A DNA stretch of 64,000 nucleotides from Mucilaginibacter limnophilus (GTDB lineage Bacteria > Bacteroidota > Bacteroidia > Sphingobacteriales > Sphingobacteriaceae), in contig NZ_SACK01000001.1 in assembly GCF_004005815.1 (NCBI RefSeq), forward strand, positions 868,001 through 932,000, given 5' to 3'. Every line of letters starts with the position of its first letter. The stretch's first letter is position 1. A program made the translations under genes and the position numbers. The notes beneath the pieces were generated by a model, which made no database searches, was not told the origin of the DNA, and was given only the letters and a program-made list of their open reading frames with translations. Of the stretch, positions 35,007-44,999 are shown in pieces.

Positions 35007-36629
35007 ATGAAACTAAAGGTATATTTGCTGCTGTTTTTTCTTTTTGCTTTAAGCAGAGGCAATGCCCAATCGGTAAACGACAGTCTTTTCAACAAGCTTA
35101 ACCAGGTACTTGCGAATAAAGAGGCTTATATTAAGAAAAAGCAACAACGCATAAATGAACTTCATCAACAATTAAGAAGTACCGGTGAGCTCCGCGAACG
35201 TTATTCTATTTATCAGAACTTGTATGAAGAATATAAAACCTTCAGTTATGATTCATCATACACTTATGCAAAAGCTCTACAGCAATCCTCACAGAAACTT
35301 AACGACCCGCAGCTAATTGCTTCGGCAAAAATGAAAATGGCCTTTACGCTGCTATCTTCAGGATTGTTCAAAGAGACATTTGAGACGCTTAACAGTATTA
35401 ACACGGTGTCTTTACCTGACAGCGATAAAGTGGAGTATTACTTTTTGAAAGCACGTAGTTATTTCGACTTATCCGACTATAACCGCAGCCGTGATTATAC
35501 AGCTATATACGATCCAAAAGGAATTGCTTGTATTGACTCGGCCTTGTCATTATGCAAGCCGGGAACATATAACTATCTTGAGTTGAAAGGTTTAAAAGAC
35601 TTGCGCACAGGTAATTATAATGGTGGCAAGAAAACTTATGAGGCACTGTTACAACTACCCCGACTAACACCGCATCAATTTGCTATAAATGCCTGCTGCC
35701 TGAGTTATATTTATGAAACTAAGGGTCCGCACGAAAGATCGGTCGAGTTGCTGATACGTGCTGCGATTACCGATATTGAGTCGGCTACCAAAGAAACTGT
35801 TGCCAGCTATAAACTTGCTGATATCCTGTTTAAAAAAGGCGATATAGAGCATGCTTACATTTATATTAAGCAGGCTATGGACGAGGCAACTTTTTATGGA
35901 GCGCTGCACCGGCAGGTAAAAATAAGCAGCATACTGCCCATTATTGAAGCGCAGTGGATAAGCCAGATCGAGCATCAAAAGAAAATGCTGTACATCTATT
36001 CGGCAATAATTACTTTACTGGTTATAGCTGTGATTGCATTTGCAGTTATTATTTTCAGGCAGTTAAAGAAAATACGCATTGCTGACAAGATCATTCATGA
36101 GGTTAATGTAAACTTGCAGGAAAGTAACCGAACGCTTGAGGAAGTAAACAAAAAGCTCAGTGTAGCTAATACCATTAAAAACGAATACATCGGTTATTAT
36201 TTCAATATTAATTCTATTTATATTGATAAGCTGGAAAATTTTAAGAAATCACTTGATAAGAAGCTGGCCAGCAAACGATATGAAGACGCTGTACAGGCGG
36301 TAAACAACCTGAATCTTGAAAATGAGCGGTCAGAATTGTTCCACACTTTTGACAAGGTGTTTCTGCGACTGTTTCCAGATTTTATCGACAAGTTTAATTC
36401 TTTATTTAAACCTGAAGATAAGATGGTGATTCCCAAAGATGAACTGCTGAATACTGAATTGCGCATATTCGCCCTTATAAGAATGGGTATTCATGATAAT
36501 GACCGAATTTCAAAAATACTTGGGTATTCTGTTAACACCATTTACTCCTACAAAAACCGCATAAAAACTAAATCGGTGCTACCAAACGACGAGTTTGAAG
36601 ACCGAATAATGGAGATAGAAGCGGTATAA
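35007..36629 (+). CDS. DUF6377-type membrane-bound HTH regulator with TPR sensor
   Basis: 540 residues: Sec signal or N-terminal anchor to about 21, helical TPR-like sensor region about 25-320 facing the periplasm, one transmembrane helix 327-350 (MLYIYSAIITLLVIAVIAFA), coiled coil 355-395 and a cytoplasmic part ending in a helix-turn-helix (NDRISKILGYSVNTIYSYKNRIKTKS, about 490-520). This layout fits Bacteroidota DUF6377 proteins that sense a glycan signal in the periplasm and switch on the adjacent locus from the membrane. It lies 214 nt upstream of susC on the same strand. Direct control is inferred from position. Confidence 0.83.
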   Translation: MKLKVYLLLFFLFALSRGNAQSVNDSLFNKLNQVLANKEAYIKKKQQRINELHQQLRSTGELRERYSIYQNLYEEYKTFSYDSSYTYAKALQQSSQKLNDPQLIASAKMKMAFTLLSSGLFKETFETLNSINTVSLPDSDKVEYYFLKARSYFDLSDYNRSRDYTAIYDPKGIACIDSALSLCKPGTYNYLELKGLKDLRTGNYNGGKKTYEALLQLPRLTPHQFAINACCLSYIYETKGPHERSVELLIRAAITDIESATKETVASYKLADILFKKGDIEHAYIYIKQAMDEATFYGALHRQVKISSILPIIEAQWISQIEHQKKMLYIYSAIITLLVIAVIAFAVIIFRQLKKIRIADKIIHEVNVNLQESNRTLEEVNKKLSVANTIKNEYIGYYFNINSIYIDKLENFKKSLDKKLASKRYEDAVQAVNNLNLENERSELFHTFDKVFLRLFPDFIDKFNSLFKPEDKMVIPKDELLNTELRIFALIRMGIHDNDRISKILGYSVNTIYSYKNRIKTKSVLPNDEFEDRIMEIEAV

Positions 36630-36650
36630 AGCCCTTATTTACCAAATATT

Positions 36651-36738
36651 ACTTCTATATCGAAGTGTATTTATGGTGTGTGTAACTAACTTAAAAATAG
36701 ATATTTAAGTATTTTTACGGTTTGTATTTTCTATATCG
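36651..36738 (+). promoter_or_regulatory. Repeat-containing control region upstream of starch-locus susC
   Basis: The decamer TTCTATATCG occurs twice in the same orientation (36653-36662, 36729-36738; 76 bp apart), and the first copy is part of the dyad ACTTC-n6-GAAGT (36651-36666). Between them are nested AT-rich dyads: ACTTAAA/TTTAAGT (36689-36695, 36704-36710) and TAAAAATA/TATTTTTA (36692-36699, 36710-36717). These are plausible binding sites for the regulator encoded just upstream. Confidence 0.4.
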
Positions 36739-36843
36739 GCTTTTGGTTGCATTGTATTTCTTGCATTACCTCTTTTCCTTTGGTTTGTGATTGAGCGGGT
36801 GCTCATCACCTTTTATAAACCAATTTTAAAACCAGCTTAATTA

Positions 36844-39813
36844 ATGGAAAAGATCTACTCTTTACGCTACAGATTACTTTTGTTTTTTGTATTTCTTTCT
36901 AATTGGGTTTTTGCCCAAACCGGCACTATTACGGGCCAGATAGTGGATGAAAAGAATCTTCCGCTACCAGGCGCCACTGTGATAGTAAAAGGAACTACCC
37001 TCAGTACATCAGCCGACGTTAACGGTTATTTCAAAATAACCGGTGTGCCTGCTGGTACACAAACTATAACAGCATCTTTTATAGGCTATACGCCGCTTGA
37101 AAAGCAAGCAACAGCAAACGGAGCGGCAGTCAACTTTCAATTACAGCCGTCATCGGTAGCGTTAAACGAGGTTGCTGTAATTGGTTACGGTACCGTACGC
37201 AAAAGTGACGCTACCGGTTCATTAAGTGTAGTAACGGCTAAAGATTTTAATCGCGGAGCCGTAAATTCTATTCAGGAAGCCATTGTGGGTAAACTGCCGG
37301 GCGTGGTGATAACCTCCAACAGCGGGGCGCCGGGTAATACATCGACCATAAGAATACGTGGTGGAGCTTCGTTAAACGCCAGCAGCGATCCGTTACTGGT
37401 TGTTGATAATGTGCCGTTGGATAACACCGGTCTTGGCGGTTCGGCAAATTTACTGGCAACTATCAACCCTGATGATATTGAGAATATTACCGTACTTAAA
37501 GACGCATCGGCCACTGCTATTTATGGTGCAAGGGCATCAAACGGTGTGTTACAAATCACTACCAAACGAGGTACCAAGCAAACACAGCTGCGCTATAATG
37601 TAACTACTTCACTGGCTGTTTTACCGAAGTATGTTGATAATTATACCGGCGACGAGTTCAGAGACGTAGTTAACCGCGTTTACGGCGGCACAACAGCCAT
37701 TACCTCAATGCTGGGTGATGCCAATACTAACTGGCAGGATGAGATATATCGCAAGGCATTCGGGCAGGATCATAATCTGAGTTTATCGGGTACTGCCAAA
37801 AGCTTGCCTTACCGTGTATCATTAGGTTACAATAATACTGATGGGGTGCTTAAAACGTACAACTTCAGCCGCACAACACTTGCAGTAGGACTTGATCCAA
37901 GTTTATTCAATAAAACGCTGAACATCCACATCAATTTAAAAGGTTTATACAATACAAACAACTTTGCCGAGCAGGCTGCAATAGGTAACGCGGTAAGTTT
38001 CGACCCTTCTCAACCTGTTTACAATGGCAATACACGTTGGAGAGGATATACTACATGGACAACTGATGGCGACCTGAATGGTCCGCCGGTAACACTTGCT
38101 ACCGCTAATCCGGTTGCACAATTAGAACTGACAGATAACAAATCAACTGTTAGAAGAACCACTAACAACATTCAATTTGATTATAAAGTGCCTTTTTTGA
38201 CCGACTTGCACGCCAACCTTAACCTCGGTTATGATTATGGTAAATCATTCGGCCATAATAACGCGCCCGACAATACCAGCTGGGTATATGTACCGGTTGT
38301 AGCAGGCGGTCGTATTAGCAACTATAACGAAAGCACCACCAATCAACTGCTTGATTTTTACCTGAACTATCGTAAAGACCTTAAATCGATAGAAAGTTCA
38401 ATAGATGTAACGGCTGGTTATTCATACTCATACTTTAAAAAAGAAGGCCATAGCACATCGTCAGACGTTGCCATGACAACACCGCAGCCGCCGAATGATT
38501 TTATAACCGACTATGTATTAAAATCATATTTCGGCAGGTTAAACTATAGCTTGCAGGACAAATACCTGTTAACATTTACCATGCGCGCCGACGCTACATC
38601 TCGCTGGGCACCTGAAAACCGGTGGGGATATTTCCCGGCAGGTGCAGTTACCTGGAAACTAAAAGAGGAAGATTTTTTGAAATCAAGCGATGTAGTATCT
38701 GATCTGAAACTGCGTGTGGGTTATGGCATAACAGGCCAGCAAAATTTAGGAGATGGAAATAATTATCCCTACCTGGCCAAATTTACTATTGGTGACCAAA
38801 CATCGCAGTACCAGTTTGGTGATATCTTTTATCGCACAATACGTCCCGATGGTTATGACTCTAATATAAGATGGGAAACTACTACTACAACCAACGTTGG
38901 TTTGGATTACGGTTTCTTTAATGGCAGACTATCTGGTTCGTTGGATTTATACTGGCGTAAAACTAAAGACTTGTTAAGCTATTTAAATGCACCGGCAGGA
39001 ACCAATTTTTCAGCAATGATATTAACCAACGTAGGTAATATGAATAACCATGGTGTGGAATTAGGTCTAAATGCGGTTATAGTTTCAAAAAAGGACTTTA
39101 ATTGGCAGTTAGGTTATAATATAAGCTATAATCAGAATAAAATAACCAATCTGTCGCTGAATAACGATAATAGTGTATATGTTTCAACGGGGGCAACTAT
39201 AGCCGGTACTTTTGATAACATTCAATTCCATAAAGTAGGATATTCCAGAGCATCATATAAAGTATATCAACAAATATATGATGAAAATGGCAAGCCTGTT
39301 GAAGATGCTTATGTTGACCGGAATGGCGATAATATCATTAATAGCGATGATATGTATTACTATCAAAAACCTGACCCTACAGTGTTGATGGGTATCAACT
39401 CAAGAGTCAACTACAAACGTTTTGATTTCAGTTTTTCGGGAAGATTAAGCCTCGGCAACTACAACTATAATAATGCCGCATCGGGCAGTACTTACAAAGG
39501 GCTGTACTCATCATTAGGTTACCTGGCCAACCAGACAAAGGCTGCTGAGGAAACACAGTTTGTGAATGCGCTTAAGACCAACATGTCTGATTATTACATT
39601 CAAAATGCTTCATTCTTCAGGATGGATAACATCAATCTTGGTTACAATTTCCCTAATATTAACAAGCTTAAGCTGCGCCTTAACGCCGGTGTGCAGAATG
39701 TATTTGTAATTACAAAATATAAGGGCTTGGATCCCGAGATAAGCGGCGGTTTGGATAATAACTTCTTCCCGCGGGCACGCATATTCCAGTTAGGCCTAAA
39801 CTGTACTTTTTAA
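36844..39813 (+). CDS. susC: SusC-type TonB-linked outer membrane transporter (starch locus)
   Basis: 989 residues. Signal cut near VFA|Q (24/25), carboxypeptidase-like domain about 28-105, plug starting LNEVAVIGYGTVRKSDATGS with NITVLKDASATAIYGARASNGVLQI near 215-240, and a barrel ending LGLNCTF with terminal Phe. Followed by susD at 18 nt, susE, GH31 and GH13, so maltooligosaccharides are the expected cargo. Probably controlled by the DUF6377 protein upstream. Confidence 0.95.
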   Translation: MEKIYSLRYRLLLFFVFLSNWVFAQTGTITGQIVDEKNLPLPGATVIVKGTTLSTSADVNGYFKITGVPAGTQTITASFIGYTPLEKQATANGAAVNFQLQPSSVALNEVAVIGYGTVRKSDATGSLSVVTAKDFNRGAVNSIQEAIVGKLPGVVITSNSGAPGNTSTIRIRGGASLNASSDPLLVVDNVPLDNTGLGGSANLLATINPDDIENITVLKDASATAIYGARASNGVLQITTKRGTKQTQLRYNVTTSLAVLPKYVDNYTGDEFRDVVNRVYGGTTAITSMLGDANTNWQDEIYRKAFGQDHNLSLSGTAKSLPYRVSLGYNNTDGVLKTYNFSRTTLAVGLDPSLFNKTLNIHINLKGLYNTNNFAEQAAIGNAVSFDPSQPVYNGNTRWRGYTTWTTDGDLNGPPVTLATANPVAQLELTDNKSTVRRTTNNIQFDYKVPFLTDLHANLNLGYDYGKSFGHNNAPDNTSWVYVPVVAGGRISNYNESTTNQLLDFYLNYRKDLKSIESSIDVTAGYSYSYFKKEGHSTSSDVAMTTPQPPNDFITDYVLKSYFGRLNYSLQDKYLLTFTMRADATSRWAPENRWGYFPAGAVTWKLKEEDFLKSSDVVSDLKLRVGYGITGQQNLGDGNNYPYLAKFTIGDQTSQYQFGDIFYRTIRPDGYDSNIRWETTTTTNVGLDYGFFNGRLSGSLDLYWRKTKDLLSYLNAPAGTNFSAMILTNVGNMNNHGVELGLNAVIVSKKDFNWQLGYNISYNQNKITNLSLNNDNSVYVSTGATIAGTFDNIQFHKVGYSRASYKVYQQIYDENGKPVEDAYVDRNGDNIINSDDMYYYQKPDPTVLMGINSRVNYKRFDFSFSGRLSLGNYNYNNAASGSTYKGLYSSLGYLANQTKAAEETQFVNALKTNMSDYYIQNASFFRMDNINLGYNFPNINKLKLRLNAGVQNVFVITKYKGLDPEISGGLDNNFFPRARIFQLGLNCTF

Positions 39814-39831
39814 CACTTAGCAACAGAAAAC

Positions 39832-41427
39832 ATGAAACTGAATAAAATACTAACTATAGCAATGTTACTGTCGGGTGTACTGGGTACATCCTGTATGAAA
39901 AGCCTGGACGTTAAACCCCAGGATCCAAAAATTATCACATCAGCTACGGTGTTTGACAATCCTGAAGCATTTAAACAATTTCTTGCAAAATTGTATGCAA
40001 CTTTCTCACTCACAGGTCAGAAAGGTGAATCAGGGTTGCCCGAAATATCGGCCCCCGATGAAGGTACAACCGCTTTTATCCGTGGCTATTGGGCAGCGCA
40101 GGAAGTAACCACTGACGAATGTATAAATGCCTGGGGCGATGGTGGTTTGGTTGAATATCATGGCCATTTATGGAGCGATCAAAACTCATATATCAAGTTG
40201 ATGTATCAGCGCCTGTTCATCAACATCAGCTATTGCAACGAATTTATACGTGCGGTTGACGAAAACATAAGCAAGCTCGACGGGAGTATGCAGGGCGAGG
40301 TATCGCGTTACAAAGCTGAAGCAAGATTTTTACGCGCATATTATTACATGTGTGCCATGGATCTTTTTGGTAACGTCCCTTTTGTTACCGAAGCCGATAA
40401 ACCGGGCGCTTTTTTGCCAAAACAAATAAAACGTGCTGAGTTATTCACTTACGTTGAAAGCGAATTAAAAGCCATATTGCCTGAAATGGCCGATCCTGGT
40501 GCTAATGAGTACGGCCGAGCCGACCGTGCAGCCGCATGGGCGATATTAAGCAGGTTATACCTTAACGCCCAGGTGTACGCCGGTCAGGCACGTTACAATG
40601 ATTGTATAACCTATTGCAATGAGATTTTAAATGCAGGCAATTATTCGCTGCATGACAATTATGCCGAACTGTTTTTAGCAGATAATCACAAGTGGAAAGA
40701 AGAAATCATAATGCCGGTAGCCACAGATGGAGCCAACTCCCGCAGCTATGGCGACATGACCTTTGTGATACACGCAGCAGTTGGCGGATCAATGGATGCT
40801 GCCAATATTTACGGCATCGCATCAGGCGGTTGGGGTGGTAACCGGATGACGACCTCTTTTGTAACCTCGAAATTTGCCGACCCATCGGGAGCTACCGATA
40901 GCCGTGCAATATTCCATACCGACGGACAAACACTTACCATTACGCATCCTAACGTGTTTTTAGAAGGCTACCTGTGCGGTAAGTTCAAAAATGTAACGTC
41001 TGATGGCGCGGTTGGTGTAAACAGCACATTTGTTGATACCGATTACCCGCTTATTCGTCTGGCCGAGATCTACCTTAACTATGCTGAGGCTACTGTTCGC
41101 GGCGGTGCAGGTGGCGATGCCTCTAAAGCACTTGAATTGGTTAACGATCTGCGTGAACGGGCTTATGGAGATAATTCCGGAAACATTACCTCAGGTCAGT
41201 TAACGCTTGATTTTTTGCTTGACGAGCGTGGCCGTGAATTGTATTGGGAAGGTTTCCGCCGTACAGACCTTGTACGCTTTGGCCGGTTTACAGGCAATAC
41301 TTTACTGTGGGACTGGAAGGGCAACGTAATGAACGGTACAGGTACCGACAGCCATTTTAATGTGTTCCCTATACCCGCGTCAGACCTTTCGTTAAACACC
41401 AATTTAGAACAAAATCCGGGCTATTAA
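39832..41427 (+). CDS. susD: SusD/RagB-type surface glycan-binding lipoprotein (starch locus)
   Basis: 531 residues, lipidated at Cys21 (VLGTSCMKSLDV). SusD TPR core with AEARFLRAYYYMCAMDLFGNVPFV near 165-188 and the C-terminal family block LLDERGRELYWEGFRRTDLVRFG, ending NTNLEQNPGY. It is the lid and substrate-binding partner of the SusC 18 nt upstream; susE begins 12 nt downstream. Confidence 0.95.
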   Translation: MKLNKILTIAMLLSGVLGTSCMKSLDVKPQDPKIITSATVFDNPEAFKQFLAKLYATFSLTGQKGESGLPEISAPDEGTTAFIRGYWAAQEVTTDECINAWGDGGLVEYHGHLWSDQNSYIKLMYQRLFINISYCNEFIRAVDENISKLDGSMQGEVSRYKAEARFLRAYYYMCAMDLFGNVPFVTEADKPGAFLPKQIKRAELFTYVESELKAILPEMADPGANEYGRADRAAAWAILSRLYLNAQVYAGQARYNDCITYCNEILNAGNYSLHDNYAELFLADNHKWKEEIIMPVATDGANSRSYGDMTFVIHAAVGGSMDAANIYGIASGGWGGNRMTTSFVTSKFADPSGATDSRAIFHTDGQTLTITHPNVFLEGYLCGKFKNVTSDGAVGVNSTFVDTDYPLIRLAEIYLNYAEATVRGGAGGDASKALELVNDLRERAYGDNSGNITSGQLTLDFLLDERGRELYWEGFRRTDLVRFGRFTGNTLLWDWKGNVMNGTGTDSHFNVFPIPASDLSLNTNLEQNPGY

Positions 41428-41439
41428 TCATATACCGAA

Positions 41440-42486
41440 ATGAAAAAACTAATCATTATCATACTTGCCGCTACGGCTATGTTTTCCTGCAAAAAGGATA
41501 ATATAGTAGCAGTTACAAAAGCTGATCCGGGCGCGCCGGCAGTTACAACTCCGGCTGCTAATACGGCTATCATCATAACCGAAACAAACGGAGCTGAAAA
41601 GCTATCGGTTCGTTGGAAAAAAGCCGATTATGGCGTAAGCACTGTACTAAACTACACGCTACAGGCTGCAATTGCTGGCAGTAATTTCTCGCAGCGTATC
41701 ACGCTGGGTAATACATCGGCCGATTCAGCATCTGTAACGTACACCGATATAAATAACGGCTTATTGAACACACTGAATGCTCCGGCTAACGAAACATCAG
41801 CTATACAAATACGTATAGCGGCATCAATAAGCGGAAAAGATACCGTTTACTCAGAGCCGGTTACGCTATCAGTTACTACGTTTAAGATAACAGCTCCCGA
41901 CAGGCTGTATGTGCCTGGTGCATACCAGGAATGGAAGCCGGAAAATGCTGTGTTCATCCGTCAGGCTGAAGGCTTTACTTATGAAGGTTATGTGTATATG
42001 AAAATAGGCGATTATTACAAATTTACTTCAGCGCCTGATTGGGTGCATATTAACTATGGCGACTCAGGCACTCCCGGTAAGCTTACCGAAGATGGTAATG
42101 CAAGCGGCTTAAAAGTTGATCAGCCGGGTTACTATAAGTTTAATGTTAATACTCAGGAACTGACTTATTCAGCCGCACGTATAGAATCATTCGGACTTAT
42201 TGGTACCGCTACTGCCGGTGCATGGGATAACTCTACGCCGATGACCTATAATGAAAGCGAGGGTGTTTGGACTGTAACTGCCAACCTTACAGCAGGTGCG
42301 TTAAAGTTTCGCGCCAACAACGGATGGGATATCAACTACGGTCCGGCAGATATCAATGCCTTAACAGGTACATTGATACAAACCAACGACGCAATAAATA
42401 TTACCGAAGCAGGAAGCTATACTGTCACGCTTGATTTCAGCCAGGAAACAGACAAGCAATATCGCTACACAGTAGTGAAAAACTAA
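41440..42486 (+). CDS. susE: SusE/SusF-type starch-binding outer membrane lipoprotein
   Basis: 348 residues with Cys17 as lipidation site (TAMFSCKKD). An N-terminal SusE Ig-like domain (about 35-145, with TNGAEKLSVRWKKADYG) is followed by two beta-sandwich binding modules. The first starts at LYVPGAYQEWKPENA (about 155) and the second at SFGLIGTATAGAWDNSTPM (about 250), the typical starch-binding module openings of SusE/SusF. This points to alpha-glucan as ligand. A stem-loop follows 10 nt after the stop, before the GH31 gene. Confidence 0.88.
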   Translation: MKKLIIIILAATAMFSCKKDNIVAVTKADPGAPAVTTPAANTAIIITETNGAEKLSVRWKKADYGVSTVLNYTLQAAIAGSNFSQRITLGNTSADSASVTYTDINNGLLNTLNAPANETSAIQIRIAASISGKDTVYSEPVTLSVTTFKITAPDRLYVPGAYQEWKPENAVFIRQAEGFTYEGYVYMKIGDYYKFTSAPDWVHINYGDSGTPGKLTEDGNASGLKVDQPGYYKFNVNTQELTYSAARIESFGLIGTATAGAWDNSTPMTYNESEGVWTVTANLTAGALKFRANNGWDINYGPADINALTGTLIQTNDAINITEAGSYTVTLDFSQETDKQYRYTVVKN

Positions 42487-42496
42487 ATTTTATACC

Positions 42497-42532
42497 GGGA
42501 CAGTTGGTTATGCGGCTGTCCCAATATTTTTT
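42497..42532 (+). terminator. Intra-operon terminator-like stem-loop after susE
   Basis: Stem GGGACAG / CTGTCCC (42497-42503, 42516-42522), 12-nt loop, followed by AATATTTTTT. It ends only 4 nt before the GH31 ATG, so it could lower enzyme expression by partial termination or by masking the start. Confidence 0.6.
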
Positions 42533-42536
42533 ATAA

Positions 42537-44990
42537 ATGAAATTTAATTACCACGCAGTTCTCTATTTTTTTCTTTTAACAGTTTCTTTTACGGCATTAG
42601 GGCAATCAGGCGTTATACAAGCTGGTAATGTCACATCAGCCTCAATAAGCGGTCAGCAGGTTAATATAAGTCTTGAAAACGGCAGCGCGCAACTTAGCGT
42701 TTATACGCCATCTGTTATCCGGGTACGTATCGACAAAAAACAATTAGGCGCCGATTTTTCATATGCCGTTATAGGTAAGCCACAACAGGTTAAAGTTGAC
42801 ATTACGCAAAACGACAGCCAGATTACTCTGGTAACCGACTCTGTTAAGGCCGTTGTGCAGAAAAAACCTTTCGCTATAACTTTCTACACACCTGATAGAC
42901 AAATCATCAACCAGGATGAAACCGGATTGAACACCTCATGGGCAGGCGAATCGGTAACCAGCTATAAAAAAATGCAGGAGTGGGAGCATTTTGTAGGGCT
43001 GGGAGAGAAAACAGGCAATCTCGACCGTAAAGGCAGCGGTTTTACCAACTGGAACACCGATACTTTCGGTTATCCTGCCACTCAGGATCCGCTTTATTCA
43101 AGTATTCCGTTTTATATCGGCATACATCATGGACTAAATTATGGGATATTTTTAGATAACACTTTTCAAACCGATTTCAATTTCGGGGCCAGTAACAACC
43201 GCTTTTCATCATTTGGCGCGCGTGGCGGTGAATTGAACTATTATTTCATCTACCATAAAAAATTAGCTGATATCATCAGCTCATATACCTGGCTTACCGG
43301 ACGGATGCAGATGCCGCCGCTATGGTCGTTGGGTTATCAGCAAAACAGGTACAGCTATTATCCCGACACAGAGGTGCTGCGCATCGCCAATACTTTACGT
43401 GAAAAACGTATCCCTGCAGATGGCATTACGCTTGATATCCATTATATGGAAAACTATAAACTGTTTACCTGGAACAAAAACCGTTTTCCCGACCCTGAAA
43501 AAATGAATGCTGAGTTAAACCGGCTTGGGTTTAAAACGACTGTTATCGTCGACCCGGGTATTAAGGTTGAAAAAGGTGCAGGTGCCTACGAGCGTGGACT
43601 TACCGACAGTGTATATATCAAATACCCCGACGGACAGCCTTATACCGGGCAGGTATGGCCGGGCTGGTGTAACTTTCCTGATTTTACCAGTGTAAAAGGG
43701 CGCGAGTGGTGGAAAAATGAGGTTAAATTTTTTGCAGAGTCGGGCGTAAGTGGTATTTGGAATGATATGAACGAGATTGCCACCTGGGGACAAAAAATGC
43801 CCGACAATGTGCTGTTCGATTATGATGGAGTAAAAGCCAATCACCTCCAGGCGCATAACGTTTACGGATTGCAAATGATACGAGCAAGTTACGAAGGCGC
43901 TCGTCAGCACTTAAAGGAAAGGCCATTCTTGCTTACCCGATCAGGTTATGCAGGTTTACAACGCTACTCAGCATTATGGACGGGCGATAACCGTGCCGAA
44001 GACGACCACATGCTGGCAGGAGTGAGGCTTTTAAGCAGCTTAGGAATGAGCGGTGTTGCCTTTACAGGTATGGACATAGGTGGCTTTACAGGCAACCCAA
44101 CAACGGCATTGTACACACGTTGGATGGAACTGGGCGCCTTTACGCCGTATTTTCGTAACCATACACAGCTGAACACCAAATCGGCTGAACCATGGAGCTT
44201 TGGCGAAGATGTGCTGGATATTTCGCGCAGCTATATCAGTTTGCGTTATCAGTTGATGCCTTACCTGTATTCGAAATTTTACGAAGCTACACAAACCGGA
44301 TTACCGGTAGTGCGATCATTAGCGATCAACTACACACATGACCCGAGAATATTTGACACTCAATTTCAAAACCAATACCTTTTTGGCGATGCCTTTATGG
44401 TTGCTCCGTTTGAAAGTACTAAAGACTTTGGTAAGATATACTTCCCGGCAGGAAAATGGTACGAGTTGTATAATGATGAGGTACAGCAAGGAGGGCAGGA
44501 TAAAATTGTACAGCTTAACCTAAGCCAGTTGCCTGTGTATATAAAGGCCGGAAGTATAATCCCGATGCAGTCGCTGGTGCAAACTACACAACAACTGCCT
44601 AATGATACCCTAACCGTACATGTTTATAATGGTGACACGCCTAACAGCTTTGTTTATTATGAAGATGATGGCAAAAGCTACGCTTATGAAAAAGGCGGCT
44701 TGTACAAACGTACCATCAGCTTCAATCCGGCAAACAAAGAACTGATTTTTGGCAAAGCAGAAGGAACCTATAAAACCCACTTTAAGTTGATAAAGCTGGC
44801 TTTGCATGGGTTTGATAGCAACGCGATTACCACATCAGGCAAAAAGCAGGATGTAAAATCCGTCAGATATTTCTGGCTTGCAGCCGCAGCCAACACCGAC
44901 CCAACAATTGGACCGCAGCAGCCGGAAAGCTGTACATTAAAGTATGTTGTGATAAAGAATGAGGATAGTGTTATAAAAATAAATTATTGA
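42537..44990 (+). CDS. GH31 alpha-glucosidase
   Basis: 817 residues: Sec signal cut near ALG|Q (about 23), N-terminal beta-sandwich (galactose-mutarotase-like) about 30-230, GH31 barrel about 245-580, proximal and DUF5110 C-terminal domains. The nucleophile Asp410 lies in GIWNDMNE and the acid Asp484 in LWTGDNRAEDDHM, so the active site is complete. It should release glucose from the non-reducing ends of maltooligosaccharides in the periplasm. It takes the place that GH97 SusB holds in the Bacteroides sus operon. GH13 follows 9 nt later. Confidence 0.94.
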   Translation: MKFNYHAVLYFFLLTVSFTALGQSGVIQAGNVTSASISGQQVNISLENGSAQLSVYTPSVIRVRIDKKQLGADFSYAVIGKPQQVKVDITQNDSQITLVTDSVKAVVQKKPFAITFYTPDRQIINQDETGLNTSWAGESVTSYKKMQEWEHFVGLGEKTGNLDRKGSGFTNWNTDTFGYPATQDPLYSSIPFYIGIHHGLNYGIFLDNTFQTDFNFGASNNRFSSFGARGGELNYYFIYHKKLADIISSYTWLTGRMQMPPLWSLGYQQNRYSYYPDTEVLRIANTLREKRIPADGITLDIHYMENYKLFTWNKNRFPDPEKMNAELNRLGFKTTVIVDPGIKVEKGAGAYERGLTDSVYIKYPDGQPYTGQVWPGWCNFPDFTSVKGREWWKNEVKFFAESGVSGIWNDMNEIATWGQKMPDNVLFDYDGVKANHLQAHNVYGLQMIRASYEGARQHLKERPFLLTRSGYAGLQRYSALWTGDNRAEDDHMLAGVRLLSSLGMSGVAFTGMDIGGFTGNPTTALYTRWMELGAFTPYFRNHTQLNTKSAEPWSFGEDVLDISRSYISLRYQLMPYLYSKFYEATQTGLPVVRSLAINYTHDPRIFDTQFQNQYLFGDAFMVAPFESTKDFGKIYFPAGKWYELYNDEVQQGGQDKIVQLNLSQLPVYIKAGSIIPMQSLVQTTQQLPNDTLTVHVYNGDTPNSFVYYEDDGKSYAYEKGGLYKRTISFNPANKELIFGKAEGTYKTHFKLIKLALHGFDSNAITTSGKKQDVKSVRYFWLAAAANTDPTIGPQQPESCTLKYVVIKNEDSVIKINY

Positions 44991-44999
44991 GATAAGTGT

